DNA of 64,000 nt from Micromonospora terminaliae (GTDB taxonomy: Bacteria > Actinomycetota > Actinomycetes > Mycobacteriales > Micromonosporaceae): positions 5,722,001 to 5,786,000 of the forward strand of contig NZ_CP045309.1 of assembly GCF_009671205.1 (NCBI RefSeq), in the 5' to 3' direction. Below are positions 26,730 to 36,069 of the stretch, in pieces. Every line of letters starts with the position of its first letter. The first letter of the stretch is position 1. The notes under the pieces are model-generated. The model saw nothing but the letters and a program-made list of their open reading frames with translations, was not told the DNA's origin and searched no databases. Position numbers and translations under genes: made by a program.

Positions 26730-29042
26730 TCAGCCGCCGAGGGTGAACTTCTCCCAGGGGCCGATCGCGGTGCGGTTGGCGATGAGCGGTTTGGCGCCCG
26801 CGCTGTCGGCGGTGACGTAGCGGTTGTTGACGGCCGCCTTGAGGCTGACCGTGCCGTCGGTGTTGCGCACGAGGGTGAACGTCTCCCAGGCGCCGGCGCT
26901 GAGCCGGTTGGCGATCAGCGGCTTGGTGCCGGTGCCGTCCGCGCAGACGAAGCGGTTGTTCGCGCGGGCGAAGACGGCGATCCGGCCGTTGCCGAGGTCG
27001 ACCAGGTCGAACCGTTCCCAGGCGCCGACGCTGGTCCGGTTGGCGATCAGCGGCCTGGCGCCGCCGCTCTCGGCGGTCACGTACCGGCTGTTGGCGCCGG
27101 CCTTGACCGAGCGGTTCGCATCGGCGACGTTCACCCGGTAGAACTTCTCCCGCGCGCCGATCGTGGTGGCTGTCGCGGTCAACGGGGCCGTGGTCGACGG
27201 TGCGCTCAGGTACGTGTCTCCGAGAGCGCGGAGGCTGATCGTCCCGTCCGTGTTCACGAGCAGGCGGAACCAGCCGGTCGTGTCGACCGACGTGCCGTTG
27301 GGGATGAGCGAGCTGCTGCTGGTCACGTACCGGCCGGTGGCCCGCGAGAAGAGGGCAACCCGCCCCGTGCCGATGTCGGCCAGGTCGAACTGGGTGCTCG
27401 CACCCGGCGCGGCCTGGTCGGCGATCAGCCTGCTGTCGGCGGTCGCCGCCCCCACGTAGCGCAGGCCGGACATCGCGAGCAGTGCGATCGTCCCGGTGCG
27501 CCGCGCCACCGTGACGCTCTGGGTGCCGGTGCTCGAGCGGCCGTCGCTGCCGGACACCTTCACCGACACGGTGTAGGTGCCCGTGGACGTGTAGCGGTGC
27601 GAGGCGACGGGGGTGGCCTGGGTGACGAGCGTGCCGTCGCCGAAGTCGAACTGGTACTCACTGATCGGCACGAAGCCCGGCTTCGACGCCGAGGCGTCGA
27701 GCTTCACCGTGCTGGTGCCGAGGTCCAGGCCGACGGTGAACGCGGCCCCGGGCGGGCGGATGTACTCGGTCGAACCCCGGTCGGCGTACGTGACCGGACC
27801 GGCGCCGGTGTTCGGCACCGTGGGGTCGTCACCACGCGCGGCGCCCAACCGGTCGGTGGCCTGGTAGCCCGGAGCGGCGGAGTTCGCCGAGTCGTAGTTG
27901 TCCGTCACGGCACCGGTGTTCAGGTCGTGCGTCGCCTGGCCGGAGGCGGTACGGAACTGGTCCATGGTCAACGGGGTGTTCCACGCGTACATCACCGGCG
28001 CCGGGTCGGTGCCGTGGTACGCGTTGTTGTAGTCGACCACGGTGTCCTTGACGGCATCGCCGTAGACCCCGAGCTCCAGTCCTCCGGTGGCGGACGGGTC
28101 GCAGTTCGTCCGCCCGAAGTACCCGTTCATCCGCAGCACGTTGTTCTGCACGGAGACCCGGGTGGAGTTCCCGTCGACCCGGATGCCGTCGAGGCAGCGG
28201 CTCTGCACGGTGTTGTTGGTGATCGCGGTGCCGGTCGCGCCGCTGTTGCGGATGCCGAGGCCGGCGCCGCTGTTGATGACGTTGTTGACCACCACGTTGT
28301 CGGCCGCGCCCGGCTCGATCGCGATCGCCGTACCGGTGAAGCCGCTGACCTGGCTGTTGATGATCGTGTTGGCCGATCCGTGGACCTGGATGCCCTGGCT
28401 GTTCGCGACGGAGTCGTACTTCAAGGAGCTCGCCACGATCGAGTTGACGACGGTGACGCCCCGGGTGGCGGCGTCCATGGTCAGGCCGGCGACCGCCGTC
28501 GGCGCGGCGACCGTGGACTGCTTGAGGAACGAGGCGGTGACCGCCGACAGTCGGACGGCGGGCGTGGAGGCGCCGGTGGCCATGAGGACGTTGACACCGC
28601 TGGTCGTGATGGCCGACGAAGCGCGGAGGTCCAGGCCGGGCTCGCTGGACGCCCCCTCGACGCGCAGGTTCGAGATCGTGATGTCGTGCTGGCCGTCGAT
28701 CACCACGCCTGCGGTCGCGCCGGACAACGTGACCGTCCCGTTGGTGGTGGAGCCCTGGACGTGGATCGGACTGTCCGGCGTACCGGAGCTGGCGATGGTC
28801 ACCCGCTCGGGGTAGGTGCCGACGCCGATGTCGACGGTCTGCCCCGCGGTGACCTTGGCGGCGGCGGGTCTGATGGAACAGAACGGCTGGGCCAGCGTGC
28901 CCGGCCCGGTGTCGGAGCAGGCGCTGGAGAGTTGCCGGACGTAGAGGGTGCCGTCGGCTGCCTGGGCGGGGGCGGCGGTGGCCAGCGAAGTGCCGCCGGC
29001 CAGCGCAAGTGCGGTGAGGCCGGCGAGGGAGGCTGTGCGCAT
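26730..29042 (-). CDS. Secreted right-handed beta-helix protein with PKD and fascin-like trefoil domains
   Basis: 770 residues. A Sec signal peptide ends at AAPAQAA near residue 28. Residues about 50-330 are a parallel beta-helix of the pectate-lyase/NosD kind, with repeated coils such as VVIDGQHDITISNLRVEG and TAITNNTVQSRCLDGIRVDGNS. A PKD domain follows (FDFGDGTLVTQATPVASHRYTSTGTYTV, about 455-505). The last 250 residues are beta-trefoil repeats of the fascin-like type (NNRYVTADSAGAKPLIANRT). Likely an extracellular polysaccharide-binding or -cleaving protein; no catalytic residues could be assigned. The gene stands alone with its own terminator. Confidence 0.82.
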   Translation of the reverse strand: MRTASLAGLTALALAGGTSLATAAPAQAADGTLYVRQLSSACSDTGPGTLAQPFCSIRPAAAKVTAGQTVDIGVGTYPERVTIASSGTPDSPIHVQGSTTNGTVTLSGATAGVVIDGQHDITISNLRVEGASSEPGLDLRASSAITTSGVNVLMATGASTPAVRLSAVTASFLKQSTVAAPTAVAGLTMDAATRGVTVVNSIVASSLKYDSVANSQGIQVHGSANTIINSQVSGFTGTAIAIEPGAADNVVVNNVINSGAGLGIRNSGATGTAITNNTVQSRCLDGIRVDGNSTRVSVQNNVLRMNGYFGRTNCDPSATGGLELGVYGDAVKDTVVDYNNAYHGTDPAPVMYAWNTPLTMDQFRTASGQATHDLNTGAVTDNYDSANSAAPGYQATDRLGAARGDDPTVPNTGAGPVTYADRGSTEYIRPPGAAFTVGLDLGTSTVKLDASASKPGFVPISEYQFDFGDGTLVTQATPVASHRYTSTGTYTVSVKVSGSDGRSSTGTQSVTVARRTGTIALLAMSGLRYVGAATADSRLIADQAAPGASTQFDLADIGTGRVALFSRATGRYVTSSSSLIPNGTSVDTTGWFRLLVNTDGTISLRALGDTYLSAPSTTAPLTATATTIGAREKFYRVNVADANRSVKAGANSRYVTAESGGARPLIANRTSVGAWERFDLVDLGNGRIAVFARANNRFVCADGTGTKPLIANRLSAGAWETFTLVRNTDGTVSLKAAVNNRYVTADSAGAKPLIANRTAIGPWEKFTLGG

Positions 29043-29213
29043 GTGTCGTCCTGCGGTGCGGAAGATGGATCCGGGTCTGTTCCCGAAGTCAGATGGATAG
29101 AGGATCCGCCACCTGTCCGCCTGCCGGTGCCCCGCGGAACAAATCGGGCATCATTCCTCCGGTCCCGTCGGGCCGGTCGGAGCGCCGGCCGGCAGGTACG
29201 GGAGAATGGGGCC

Positions 29214-30635
29214 GTGACGATCCCGAACGTGCTCGCCAACCGCTACGCCTCGCCCGAGCTGGTGGCCCTGTGGTCGCCCGAGGAGAAGGTACGCATGGAG
29301 CGGCGGCTCTGGCTCGCCGTGCTCAAGGCCCAGCGGGACCTCGGCGTGCCGGTGCCGGACGGGGTGGTCGAGGCGTACGAGCGGGTGGTCGACGACGTGG
29401 ACCTGGCCTCGATCGCCGAGCGCGAGCGGGTCACGCGGCACGACGTGAAGGCCCGGATCGAGGAGTTCAGCGCCCTCGCCGGCCACGAGCACGTGCACAA
29501 GGGGATGACCTCCCGGGACCTCACGGAGAACGTCGAGCAGCTCCAGGTCCGGGCCTCGCTGGAGCTGGTCCGGGACCGGGTGGTCGCCACCCTGGTCCGG
29601 CTCGCCTGGCACGCCCACGAGTACTCCGGTCTGGTGCTGACCGGCCGGTCGCACAACGTCGCCGCGCAGGCCACCACGCTGGGCAAGCGCTTCGCGTCCG
29701 CCGCCGAGGAGCTGCTCATCGCGTACGAGCGGCTGACCGACCTGATCGACCGCTACCCGCTGCGCGGCATCAAAGGGCCGGTGGGCACCGCCGCCGACCA
29801 GCTCGACCTCTTCGACGGCGACGCCGGCAAGGTGGCCGATCTGGAGCGCCGGGTCGCCGAGCACCTGGGCTTCCGCCGGGTGCTGGACAGCGTCGGCCAG
29901 GTCTACCCGCGTTCGCTGGACTTCGACGTGCTCTCCGCGCTGGCCCAGGTCGCGGCGGCGCCGTCGTCGCTGGCCACCACGATCCGGCTCATGGTCGGCC
30001 AGGAGCTGGTCACCGAGGGCTTCAAGCCCGGCCAGGTGGGCTCCAGCGCGATGCCGCACAAGATGAACACCCGCTCGTCCGAGCGGGTGAACGGCTTCGC
30101 GGTGATCATCCGGGGCTACCTGTCGATGGTCGGCGAGCTGGCCGGCGACCAGTGGAACGAGGGGGACGTCTCCTGCTCGGTGGTCCGCCGGGTGGCCCTG
30201 CCGGACGCCTTCTTCGCCGCCGACGGGCTGTTCCAGACGTTCCTCACCGTGCTGGACGAGTTCGGGCCGTACCCGGCGGTGATCAACCGCGAGCTGGAGC
30301 GTTTCCTGCCCTTCCTGGCCACCACGAAGATCCTGGTCGCGGCGGTGCGCCGGGGCGTCGGCCGGGAGGTCGCGCACGAGGTGATCAAGGAGCACGCGGT
30401 CGCCGTGGCGCTGGCCATGCGGGAGAAGGGCGCCGCCGAGAACGACCTGTTCGACCGTCTCGCCGCGGATGGCCGGCTCGGCCTGACCCGGGCCGAGATC
30501 GACGCCCTGGTCGCCGACCGCAACGCCTTCGTGGGCGCCGCCGGAGCGCAGGTCGACCGGGTGACCGCCCGCATCGCCAAGATCGTCGAAGCCCACCCCG
30601 AGGCCGCCGCCTACTCTCCGCCGCCCATCCTCTGA
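29214..30635 (+). CDS. purB: Adenylosuccinate lyase
   Basis: Fumarase-superfamily enzyme that acts twice in purine synthesis, on SAICAR and on adenylosuccinate. 473 residues from a GTG at 29214 with GGGAGA upstream; this is the usual length and the much longer upstream frame is antisense to the beta-helix gene. HKGMTSRDLTENVEQLQ, TGRSHNVAAQATTLGKRF and the family signature GSSAMPHKMNTRSSER are intact. Confidence 0.97.
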   Translation: MTIPNVLANRYASPELVALWSPEEKVRMERRLWLAVLKAQRDLGVPVPDGVVEAYERVVDDVDLASIAERERVTRHDVKARIEEFSALAGHEHVHKGMTSRDLTENVEQLQVRASLELVRDRVVATLVRLAWHAHEYSGLVLTGRSHNVAAQATTLGKRFASAAEELLIAYERLTDLIDRYPLRGIKGPVGTAADQLDLFDGDAGKVADLERRVAEHLGFRRVLDSVGQVYPRSLDFDVLSALAQVAAAPSSLATTIRLMVGQELVTEGFKPGQVGSSAMPHKMNTRSSERVNGFAVIIRGYLSMVGELAGDQWNEGDVSCSVVRRVALPDAFFAADGLFQTFLTVLDEFGPYPAVINRELERFLPFLATTKILVAAVRRGVGREVAHEVIKEHAVAVALAMREKGAAENDLFDRLAADGRLGLTRAEIDALVADRNAFVGAAGAQVDRVTARIAKIVEAHPEAAAYSPPPIL

Positions 30636-30642
30636 CCCGGGT

Positions 30643-31104
30643 TCAGGAGCCCGGGGTGGGGGTCTCGGCGGCGGACTGGAGGTTCGGGGCGCTGGCCGGT
30701 TCGGCGATGCCGCCGGGCGCCGCGGTGATCTCCGGCTCGTGGGCGGTCTCGGCCGCGATCATCGGCTGGTCCGGCGGCATGATGTCGGGCGTCTTGGGTA
30801 CGACGATCACCGCCGTCCCGTACGCGCAGATCTCCATCCACATCTCGCCGCAGTCCCGGCTGTCGAAGCGCATGCCGATCACGGCGTTCGCGCCGAGCCG
30901 CATGGCCTCCTCGCCGAGCCGGGCCACCGAGTCGGTACGCCAGCGGGTGAGGTTGTCCGGCGCCATCGGGTCGTAGGCGCCGCCGCGCAGGTTCTTGACG
31001 CCCTCGCGGTAGGGGTTGCGGGTCCGCGCCATCGAGGAGACCACTTCGCCGAGGATCTGGCGGATCTCGTAGCCGGGCAGTTGATCCGTCGTCACGACCA
31101 GCAC
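30643..31104 (-). CDS. YbjQ/UPF0145 family protein
   Basis: 153 residues. The first 105 form the YbjQ domain: TTDQLPGYEIRQILGEVVSSMARTRNPYREGVKNLRG, then LGANAVIGMRFDSRDCGEMWMEICAYGTAV. The family is a pentameric fold of unclear function, at times annotated as heavy-metal binding. The C-terminal 45 residues are an Ala/Pro/Glu tail not typical of the family. It is convergent with purB, with only seven bases between stops. Confidence 0.9.
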   Translation of the reverse strand: MLVVTTDQLPGYEIRQILGEVVSSMARTRNPYREGVKNLRGGAYDPMAPDNLTRWRTDSVARLGEEAMRLGANAVIGMRFDSRDCGEMWMEICAYGTAVIVVPKTPDIMPPDQPMIAAETAHEPEITAAPGGIAEPASAPNLQSAAETPTPGS

Positions 31105-31173
31105 GGTTCCGATGCTGTCAGCCTCCGGGCGGCCGGTTCGTGAGCCGTGTTCACCTGATCGGATGCTGCAAAA

Positions 31174-31223
31174 CGGCGCGGCGCGGACGGTCGGGGTGCC
31201 ACCGACCCATCCGCGCCGCGCCG
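31174..31223 (-). terminator. Terminator of the trypsin-like gene
   Basis: CGGCGCGGCGCGGA at 31174-31187 pairs with TCCGCGCCGCGCCG at 31210-31223; the loop region also pairs through CGGTCGG/CCGACC. It lies just after the protease stop. Confidence 0.85.
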
Positions 31224-31233
31224 GCGCTAACCG

Positions 31234-31917
31234 TCAGACACCGGCCACCGAGGTGATCCAGGACCGGTTGTACGCGACACTGCCGTAATTCTGGATGCTG
31301 GAGCCGTCGGCCGTGGAGGCGACGCCGACCTGGCGGCCGTTGTAGAACTGCGGGCCGCCCGAGTCGCCCCGCCAGGCGTTGCCGTTGATCCGGGTGCTGC
31401 GGATGGCCTGGCCGCCGTAGGCGTCGGTGGCGTTGGTGCTGGTCACCTGCACGCTGGCGGTCTTGAGCTGGGGCGACGCTCCGCAGCCGCTGTAGCAGGT
31501 CATGCCCCAGCCGTAGATCGAGTTGGTGGAGCCGACCGGCGGGTTGCTGCTGGCCAACGTCACGGTCGAGGTGCTGACCGCGCTGGAGAGGCGCAGCAGG
31601 GCCAGGTCGTAGCGGGTGTAGGAGGCGCTCACCGTGCGGGTGACCCCGCCCGAGGCGTAGTAGACGCTGCCGACCCGGACCGACATCGAGCCGCTCACGC
31701 AGTGCCGGGCGGTGAGCACCCACTGGGACGCGATCACGCTGCCGGAACAGGTGAACGACCCGTTGCTGAACACGGCGGCGGCCCAGGGTGCGGACGAGAC
31801 GGTGCTGCCGCCGATGATCGGCTGCGGGCCTGCGGGCGCGGCGGTGGCGCCGGAGGCGGTGGCGAGCACGCCGGCGAGGGTGGTGGTCAGTACGGCGAGC
31901 AGGGGACGGAGACGCAT
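31234..31917 (-). CDS. Secreted trypsin-like serine protease
   Basis: 227 residues from the ATG at 31917, which has AAAGGAG eight bases upstream; a GTG nine bases earlier would overlap that site. The signal peptide ends near ATAAPA. The mature chain starts IIGGSTV after a short propeptide. The S1 triad is present: His in LTARHC, Asp in YDLALLRL, Ser in GDSGGP, plus four Cys in two likely disulfides. Extracellular proteolysis, as in Streptomyces trypsin-like proteases. Confidence 0.95.
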   Translation of the reverse strand: MRLRPLLAVLTTTLAGVLATASGATAAPAGPQPIIGGSTVSSAPWAAAVFSNGSFTCSGSVIASQWVLTARHCVSGSMSVRVGSVYYASGGVTRTVSASYTRYDLALLRLSSAVSTSTVTLASSNPPVGSTNSIYGWGMTCYSGCGASPQLKTASVQVTSTNATDAYGGQAIRSTRINGNAWRGDSGGPQFYNGRQVGVASTADGSSIQNYGSVAYNRSWITSVAGV

Positions 31918-31930
31918 GCGGGGCACTCCT

Positions 31931-31960
31931 TTAGCATCGACATCTGACGATGCATGCTAA
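31931..31960. promoter_or_regulatory. Inverted repeat upstream of the protease gene
   Basis: TTAGCAT at 31931-31937 and ATGCTAA at 31954-31960, with inner GCATCG/CGATGC pairing. It lies 14 bases upstream of the protease start, next to its ribosome binding site, and could be an operator or leader hairpin. Confidence 0.45.
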
Positions 31961-32309
31961 GGGCCGGTCGATGTCCGTCACAAGACGTCAATCGAAATTC
32001 ACCGATCGATTCAGCCGGTCGGGGCGGCCCGGGCGGCCACCTGTCGGAAACCGGTCCCGCCGTGCGGTCCGTGCAGCAAAATGCCTGGTGGGGGACCTGC
32101 CGTCGGAGCCTGCCGGCCGTCCCGGGCAACGAATTCGTATCGACGCCGCAACGAACGCGTATCGGCCGTCGATGCGGGCGGCCGGTTACGCCGATCACTG
32201 CCCCGCCCGGCACCGGCCGGTGCGGGTGGAGCGGTATCTGCCAGGTAGGCTGGCTGCGCTCGCCCGTTGTGGGCCGGCACCCAACTGCGTACACAGTCAG
32301 GAGTGCCCC
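31961..32309. other. Intergenic region upstream of purS
   Basis: About 350 bases between the divergent protease gene and purS. Open frames here have no ribosome binding site or family resemblance. The region is less GC-rich than the genes around it (for example CAACGAATTCGTATCGACG) and must hold the promoter of purSQL, but no clear boxes, purine riboswitch or other structured RNA was recognised. purC is not here. Confidence 0.5.
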
Positions 32310-32573
32310 GTGCCTCGCGTCGTCGTCGACGTCATGCTCAAGCCCGAGATCCTCGATCCTCAGGGCCAGGCCGTCGCAAACGCGCTGCCCCGGCTCGGCG
32401 TCAGTGACGTCGCCTCGGTCCGGATCGGCAGGCGGATCGAGATCGAGTTCACCGGTGAACCGGACCTGGACCGGGCCCGGGAGATCGCCGACAAGCTGCT
32501 CGCGAACCCGGTCATCGAGGACTTCACGGTCCGCCTGGCCGAGGCCGACGAGACCGCGGACGCGCGCTCGTGA
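32310..32573 (+). CDS. purS: Phosphoribosylformylglycinamidine synthase subunit PurS
   Basis: 87 residues from a GTG with CAGGAG eight bases upstream. Small structural subunit that joins PurQ and small PurL. The family pattern is seen in [39 protein letters not shown] and [13 protein letters not shown]. Its stop overlaps the purQ GTG (GTGA). Confidence 0.96.
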   Translation: MPRVVVDVMLKPEILDPQGQAVANALPRLGVSDVASVRIGRRIEIEFTGEPDLDRAREIADKLLANPVIEDFTVRLAEADETADARS

Positions 32574-33253
32574 CCGCGCGGGTCGGTGTGGTGACGTTCC
32601 CCGGCTCGCTCGACGACGGGGACGCGGCCCGGGCCGTCCGGATCGCCGGCGCCGAACCGGTCCGGCTCTGGCACGGCGACCCGGACCTGCACGGCGTCGA
32701 CGCGGTGGTCCTGCCCGGCGGCTTCTCCTACGGTGACTACCTGCGCTGCGGCGCGATCGCCCGGTTCGCCCCGGTGATGGGCTCGATCGTCGACGCCGCC
32801 CGCGGCGGCCTGCCGGTGCTCGGCATCTGCAACGGCTTCCAGATCCTGTGCGAGGCCCACCTGCTGCCCGGCGCGCTCACCCGCAACCAGCACCTGCACT
32901 TCCGCAACCGGGACCAGGTGCTGCGGATCGAGGCCGTCGGCACTGCCTGGACCAACGCGTTCCAGCCCGGCCAGGAGGTGCTCATCCCGGTCAAGAACGG
33001 CGAGGGCTGCTACGTGGCGGACCCGGCGACGCTCGACCGGCTGGAGGCCGAGGGGCGCGTGGTCGCCCGCTACGTCGGCGGCAACCCCAACGGGTCGCAG
33101 CGCGACATCGCCGCGATCACCAACGAGGCCGGCAACGTGGTCGGCATCATGCCGCATCCCGAGCACGCGGTGGAGGCGCTCACCGGCCCCTCCCTGGACG
33201 GTCTCGGCTTCTTCACCTCGGTGCTGAAGCACCTGGTGGGAGCCCCGGCGTGA
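32570..33253 (+). CDS. purQ: Phosphoribosylformylglycinamidine synthase subunit PurQ (glutaminase)
   Basis: 227 residues, class I glutamine amidotransferase. [10 protein letters not shown] carries the nucleophilic Cys, and [10 protein letters not shown] the His/Glu pair; [18 protein letters not shown] forms the oxyanion region. It feeds ammonia to PurL in the fourth purine step. It is coupled to purS by a GTGA overlap, and its own TGA overlaps a small reading frame that bridges to purL. Confidence 0.97.
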   Translation: MTARVGVVTFPGSLDDGDAARAVRIAGAEPVRLWHGDPDLHGVDAVVLPGGFSYGDYLRCGAIARFAPVMGSIVDAARGGLPVLGICNGFQILCEAHLLPGALTRNQHLHFRNRDQVLRIEAVGTAWTNAFQPGQEVLIPVKNGEGCYVADPATLDRLEAEGRVVARYVGGNPNGSQRDIAAITNEAGNVVGIMPHPEHAVEALTGPSLDGLGFFTSVLKHLVGAPA

Positions 33254-33324
33254 CCGTGCGCGACGGGATCATTGGTCGGCTCACCCGCCGCCACGGCGGC
33301 GAGCGCAGCGAGGAGAGGTCATGA
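33250..33324 (+). other. 24-codon bridging reading frame between purQ and purL
   Basis: GTG at 33250 overlaps the purQ stop (GTGA) and the TGA at 33322-33324 overlaps the purL start (ATGA), leaving one uninterrupted frame of 24 codons ([11 protein letters not shown]...EERS). It contains GCGAGCGCAGCGAGGAG, which gives purL its ribosome binding site. It is likely a coupling device rather than a functional peptide. Its architecture matches the three intercistronic repeats at 47588, 49764 and 61032. Confidence 0.45.
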
Positions 33325-36059
33325 CCACCCATCCGGACCCGGCCCTGCGGGAGACGCCGGGCGTGGTGCCGCAGGCCGGCCCGGCCGACGACTGGGCCAG
33401 CGGCGTGGACACCGTGCCCCGTGCCGCCGGCACCTCCGAGGAACTCCAGCCGTACGCCGAGCTGGGCCTCCGCGACGACGAGTACGACCGGATCCGGCAC
33501 ATCCTCGGCCGCCGGCCCACCCAGTCCGAGCTGGCCATGTACTCGATCATGTGGAGCGAGCACTGCTCCTACAAGTCGAGCAAGGTGCACCTGCGCCAGT
33601 TCGGTGAGAAGGCGCCGCCGAGCGACCGGCTGCTGGCCGGCATCGGCGAGAACGCCGGCGTGGTCCAGGTCTCCGACGAGCTGGCCGTGACCTTCAAGGT
33701 CGAGTCGCACAACCACCCGAGCTTCGTCGAGCCGTACCAGGGCGCGGCGACCGGCGTCGGCGGCATCGTCCGGGACATCCTCGCCATGGGCGCCCGCCCG
33801 GTCGCCGTCATGGACCCGCTGCGCTTCGGCGCGGCCGACCACCCGGACACCGCCCGGGTGCTGCCCGGCGTGGTGGCCGGCGTCGGCGGCTACGGCAACT
33901 GCCTCGGCCTGCCCAACATCGGCGGCGAGGTGGTCTTCGACCCCTGCTACCAGGGCAACCCGCTGGTCAACGCGCTCTGCCTCGGCGTGCTGCCGGTCGA
34001 CCGGCTCCAGAAGAAGGACGCCACCGGCCCCGGCAACATCGTGGTGCTCATGGGCGCCAAGACCGGCCGGGACGGCATCGGCGGCGTGTCCGTGCTGGCC
34101 AGCGCCACCTTCGACGAGGGCAGCGAGCAGCGCCGCCCGTCCGTGCAGGTGGGCGACCCGTTCATGGAGAAGCTGCTCATCGAGGCGTGCCTGGAGCTCT
34201 ACGACGCCGAACTGGTCGTCGGCATCCAGGACCTCGGCGGCGCCGGCCTGACCTGCGCGCTCACCGAGACCGCCGCCTCCGCCGGCACCGGCATGCGGGT
34301 CTGGCTGGAGCGGGTGCCGCTGCGCGAGCCCTCGATGGAGCCGCACGAGATCCTGGCCAGCGAGTCCCAGGAGCGGATGCTGCTGGTCGTCTCCCCGGAC
34401 AAGCTGGACGCGGTGCTCAAGACCGCCGAGAAGTGGGGCGTCTGGGCCACCGCCATCGGCGAGGTCACCGCACCGTCGCCGGACGGCCAGCCGGGCCGGT
34501 TGGTGATCACCTGGCGCGACCAGCTCGTGGTGGACGTGCCGCCGGGCTCGCTGGTCGACGACGGGCCGGTCTACGCCCGCCCCATGCGCGAGCCGGCCGA
34601 CCTCATCCTGCTCCAGGCCGACCGGGCCGAGACGCTGCCCCGGCCGAGCGACCCGGAGGCGCTGCGGGAGACGCTGCTCCGCATGATCGCGTCGCCGAAC
34701 CTGGCCGACAAGACCTGGGTCACCGAGCAGTACGACCGCTACGTGCTGGGCAACACCGTGCTCGCGCAGCCGGAGGACTCCGGCGTGATCCGGATCGACG
34801 AGCGGACCGGCCTGGGCGTCGCCCTCTCCGTCGACGGCAACGGCCGGTACGCGCGCCTCGACCCGTACCACGGGACGAAGCTCGCGCTGGCCGAGGCGTA
34901 CCGGAACGTGGCGGTGACCGGTGCGAAGCCGATCGCCGTGACCAACTGCCTCAACTTCGGCTCGCCGGAGGACCCGGCCGTCATGTGGCAGTTCGCCGAG
35001 GCCGTGCGCGGCCTGGCGGACGGCTGCCTGGAGCTGGGCATCCCGGTGACCGGCGGCAACGTCAGCTTCTACAACCAGACCGGCGCGGCGGCCATCCACC
35101 CGACCCCCGTGGTCGGCGTGCTGGGCGTGCTGGACAACGTCGCCGAGCGGGTGCCCATGGGCTTCGTACCGCGGCCGGCCGGTGACCACGACCAGCTCTT
35201 CCTCCTGGGTGAGACGCACGTCGAGCTCTCCGGCTCGGAGTGGGCCTGGGTGACCCACGAGCACCTGGGCGGCATCCCGCCGCAGGTCGACCTGGCCCGC
35301 GAGCGCCAGCTCGCCGAGCTGCTCGCCGAGGCGGCCCGGGTCGGGCACCTCAGCTCCGCGCACGACCTCTCCGACGGTGGTCTGGCGCAGAGCCTGGTCG
35401 AGTCCAGCCTGCGGCGCGGCGTCGGTGCCCGCGTCGTGCTGCCGGAGCAGTTCGCCGGCGGGTCGATGCCGTTCGTCTTCCTGTTCAGCGAGTCCGCCGG
35501 CCGCGTGCTGGTGTCGGTGCCGCGCGGGCACGAGAAGGCGTTCACCGCCCTCTGCGCCGAGCGCGGGGTGCCGTGGGAGTTCATCGGGGTCACCGACCCG
35601 GCCGGCGGCGCCCTGGAGGTGCACGGCCAGTTCCGGATCGGCCTCGACGAGCTGCGCGAGGCGCACACCGGCACCCTGCCGCGCCTCTTCGGCGGCGCGG
35701 AGGCGGCCCGGGTGGAGGTGGAGGCGACCCGCACCGGGACCACCACCGTCCTGCCGGCCACCGCCGAGCAGCCGATCGACGTCGACCCGGCCGAGGTGGC
35801 ATCCGAGCCGATCGCCCAGGCCGGCGCCGCTCCGGCGGCGACCGGGGCCGAGGCGACCGGGTCCGCGGACGTCGCGGACGCTCCGGTGACCGACGACGCC
35901 CCGGCGGACGAGGCTTCGGCGGACGAGGCACTGGTGGACGAGGCTCCGGCGGACGCCGACGCCGCGACCGAGGCTGACGCTCCCGAGGCCGCCGAGCCGG
36001 ACGACTCCGCGACGGCCACCGGCGACCCGGACCAGCGCCCCGCCACGGACCAGCGCTGA
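33321..36059 (+). CDS. purL: Phosphoribosylformylglycinamidine synthase subunit PurL with an acidic C-terminal extension
   Basis: 912 residues; the small-type PurL normally has about 740-800. ATP-dependent amidation of FGAR with ammonia from Pur[41 protein letters not shown], and [14 protein letters not shown] are intact. After residue about 800 comes a tail of some 110 residues of Ala, Asp, Glu, Pro and Thr ([20 protein letters not shown]), with no fold expected. The tail is in frame and ends at a normal TGA. It may be a linker or a solubility segment; no function is known to me. Confidence 0.96.
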   Translation: MTTHPDPALRETPGVVPQAGPADDWASGVDTVPRAAGTSEELQPYAELGLRDDEYDRIRHILGRRPTQSELAMYSIMWSEHCSYKSSKVHLRQFGEKAPPSDRLLAGIGENAGVVQVSDELAVTFKVESHNHPSFVEPYQGAATGVGGIVRDILAMGARPVAVMDPLRFGAADHPDTARVLPGVVAGVGGYGNCLGLPNIGGEVVFDPCYQGNPLVNALCLGVLPVDRLQKKDATGPGNIVVLMGAKTGRDGIGGVSVLASATFDEGSEQRRPSVQVGDPFMEKLLIEACLELYDAELVVGIQDLGGAGLTCALTETAASAGTGMRVWLERVPLREPSMEPHEILASESQERMLLVVSPDKLDAVLKTAEKWGVWATAIGEVTAPSPDGQPGRLVITWRDQLVVDVPPGSLVDDGPVYARPMREPADLILLQADRAETLPRPSDPEALRETLLRMIASPNLADKTWVTEQYDRYVLGNTVLAQPEDSGVIRIDERTGLGVALSVDGNGRYARLDPYHGTKLALAEAYRNVAVTGAKPIAVTNCLNFGSPEDPAVMWQFAEAVRGLADGCLELGIPVTGGNVSFYNQTGAAAIHPTPVVGVLGVLDNVAERVPMGFVPRPAGDHDQLFLLGETHVELSGSEWAWVTHEHLGGIPPQVDLARERQLAELLAEAARVGHLSSAHDLSDGGLAQSLVESSLRRGVGARVVLPEQFAGGSMPFVFLFSESAGRVLVSVPRGHEKAFTALCAERGVPWEFIGVTDPAGGALEVHGQFRIGLDELREAHTGTLPRLFGGAEAARVEVEATRTGTTTVLPATAEQPIDVDPAEVASEPIAQAGAAPAATGAEATGSADVADAPVTDDAPADEASADEALVDEAPADADAATEADAPEAAEPDDSATATGDPDQRPATDQR

Positions 36060-36069
36060 GGCCCAGGCC

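Noticed and set aside
27597..29213. Long in-frame extension upstream of purB
   Set aside because: It lies antisense to the beta-helix gene, and the purB start at 29214 matches the family N-terminus and has a ribosome binding site.
31950..32309. N-terminal extension of purS
   Set aside because: PurS is a compact protein of about 80-90 residues, and the GTG at 32310 has a clear ribosome binding site.
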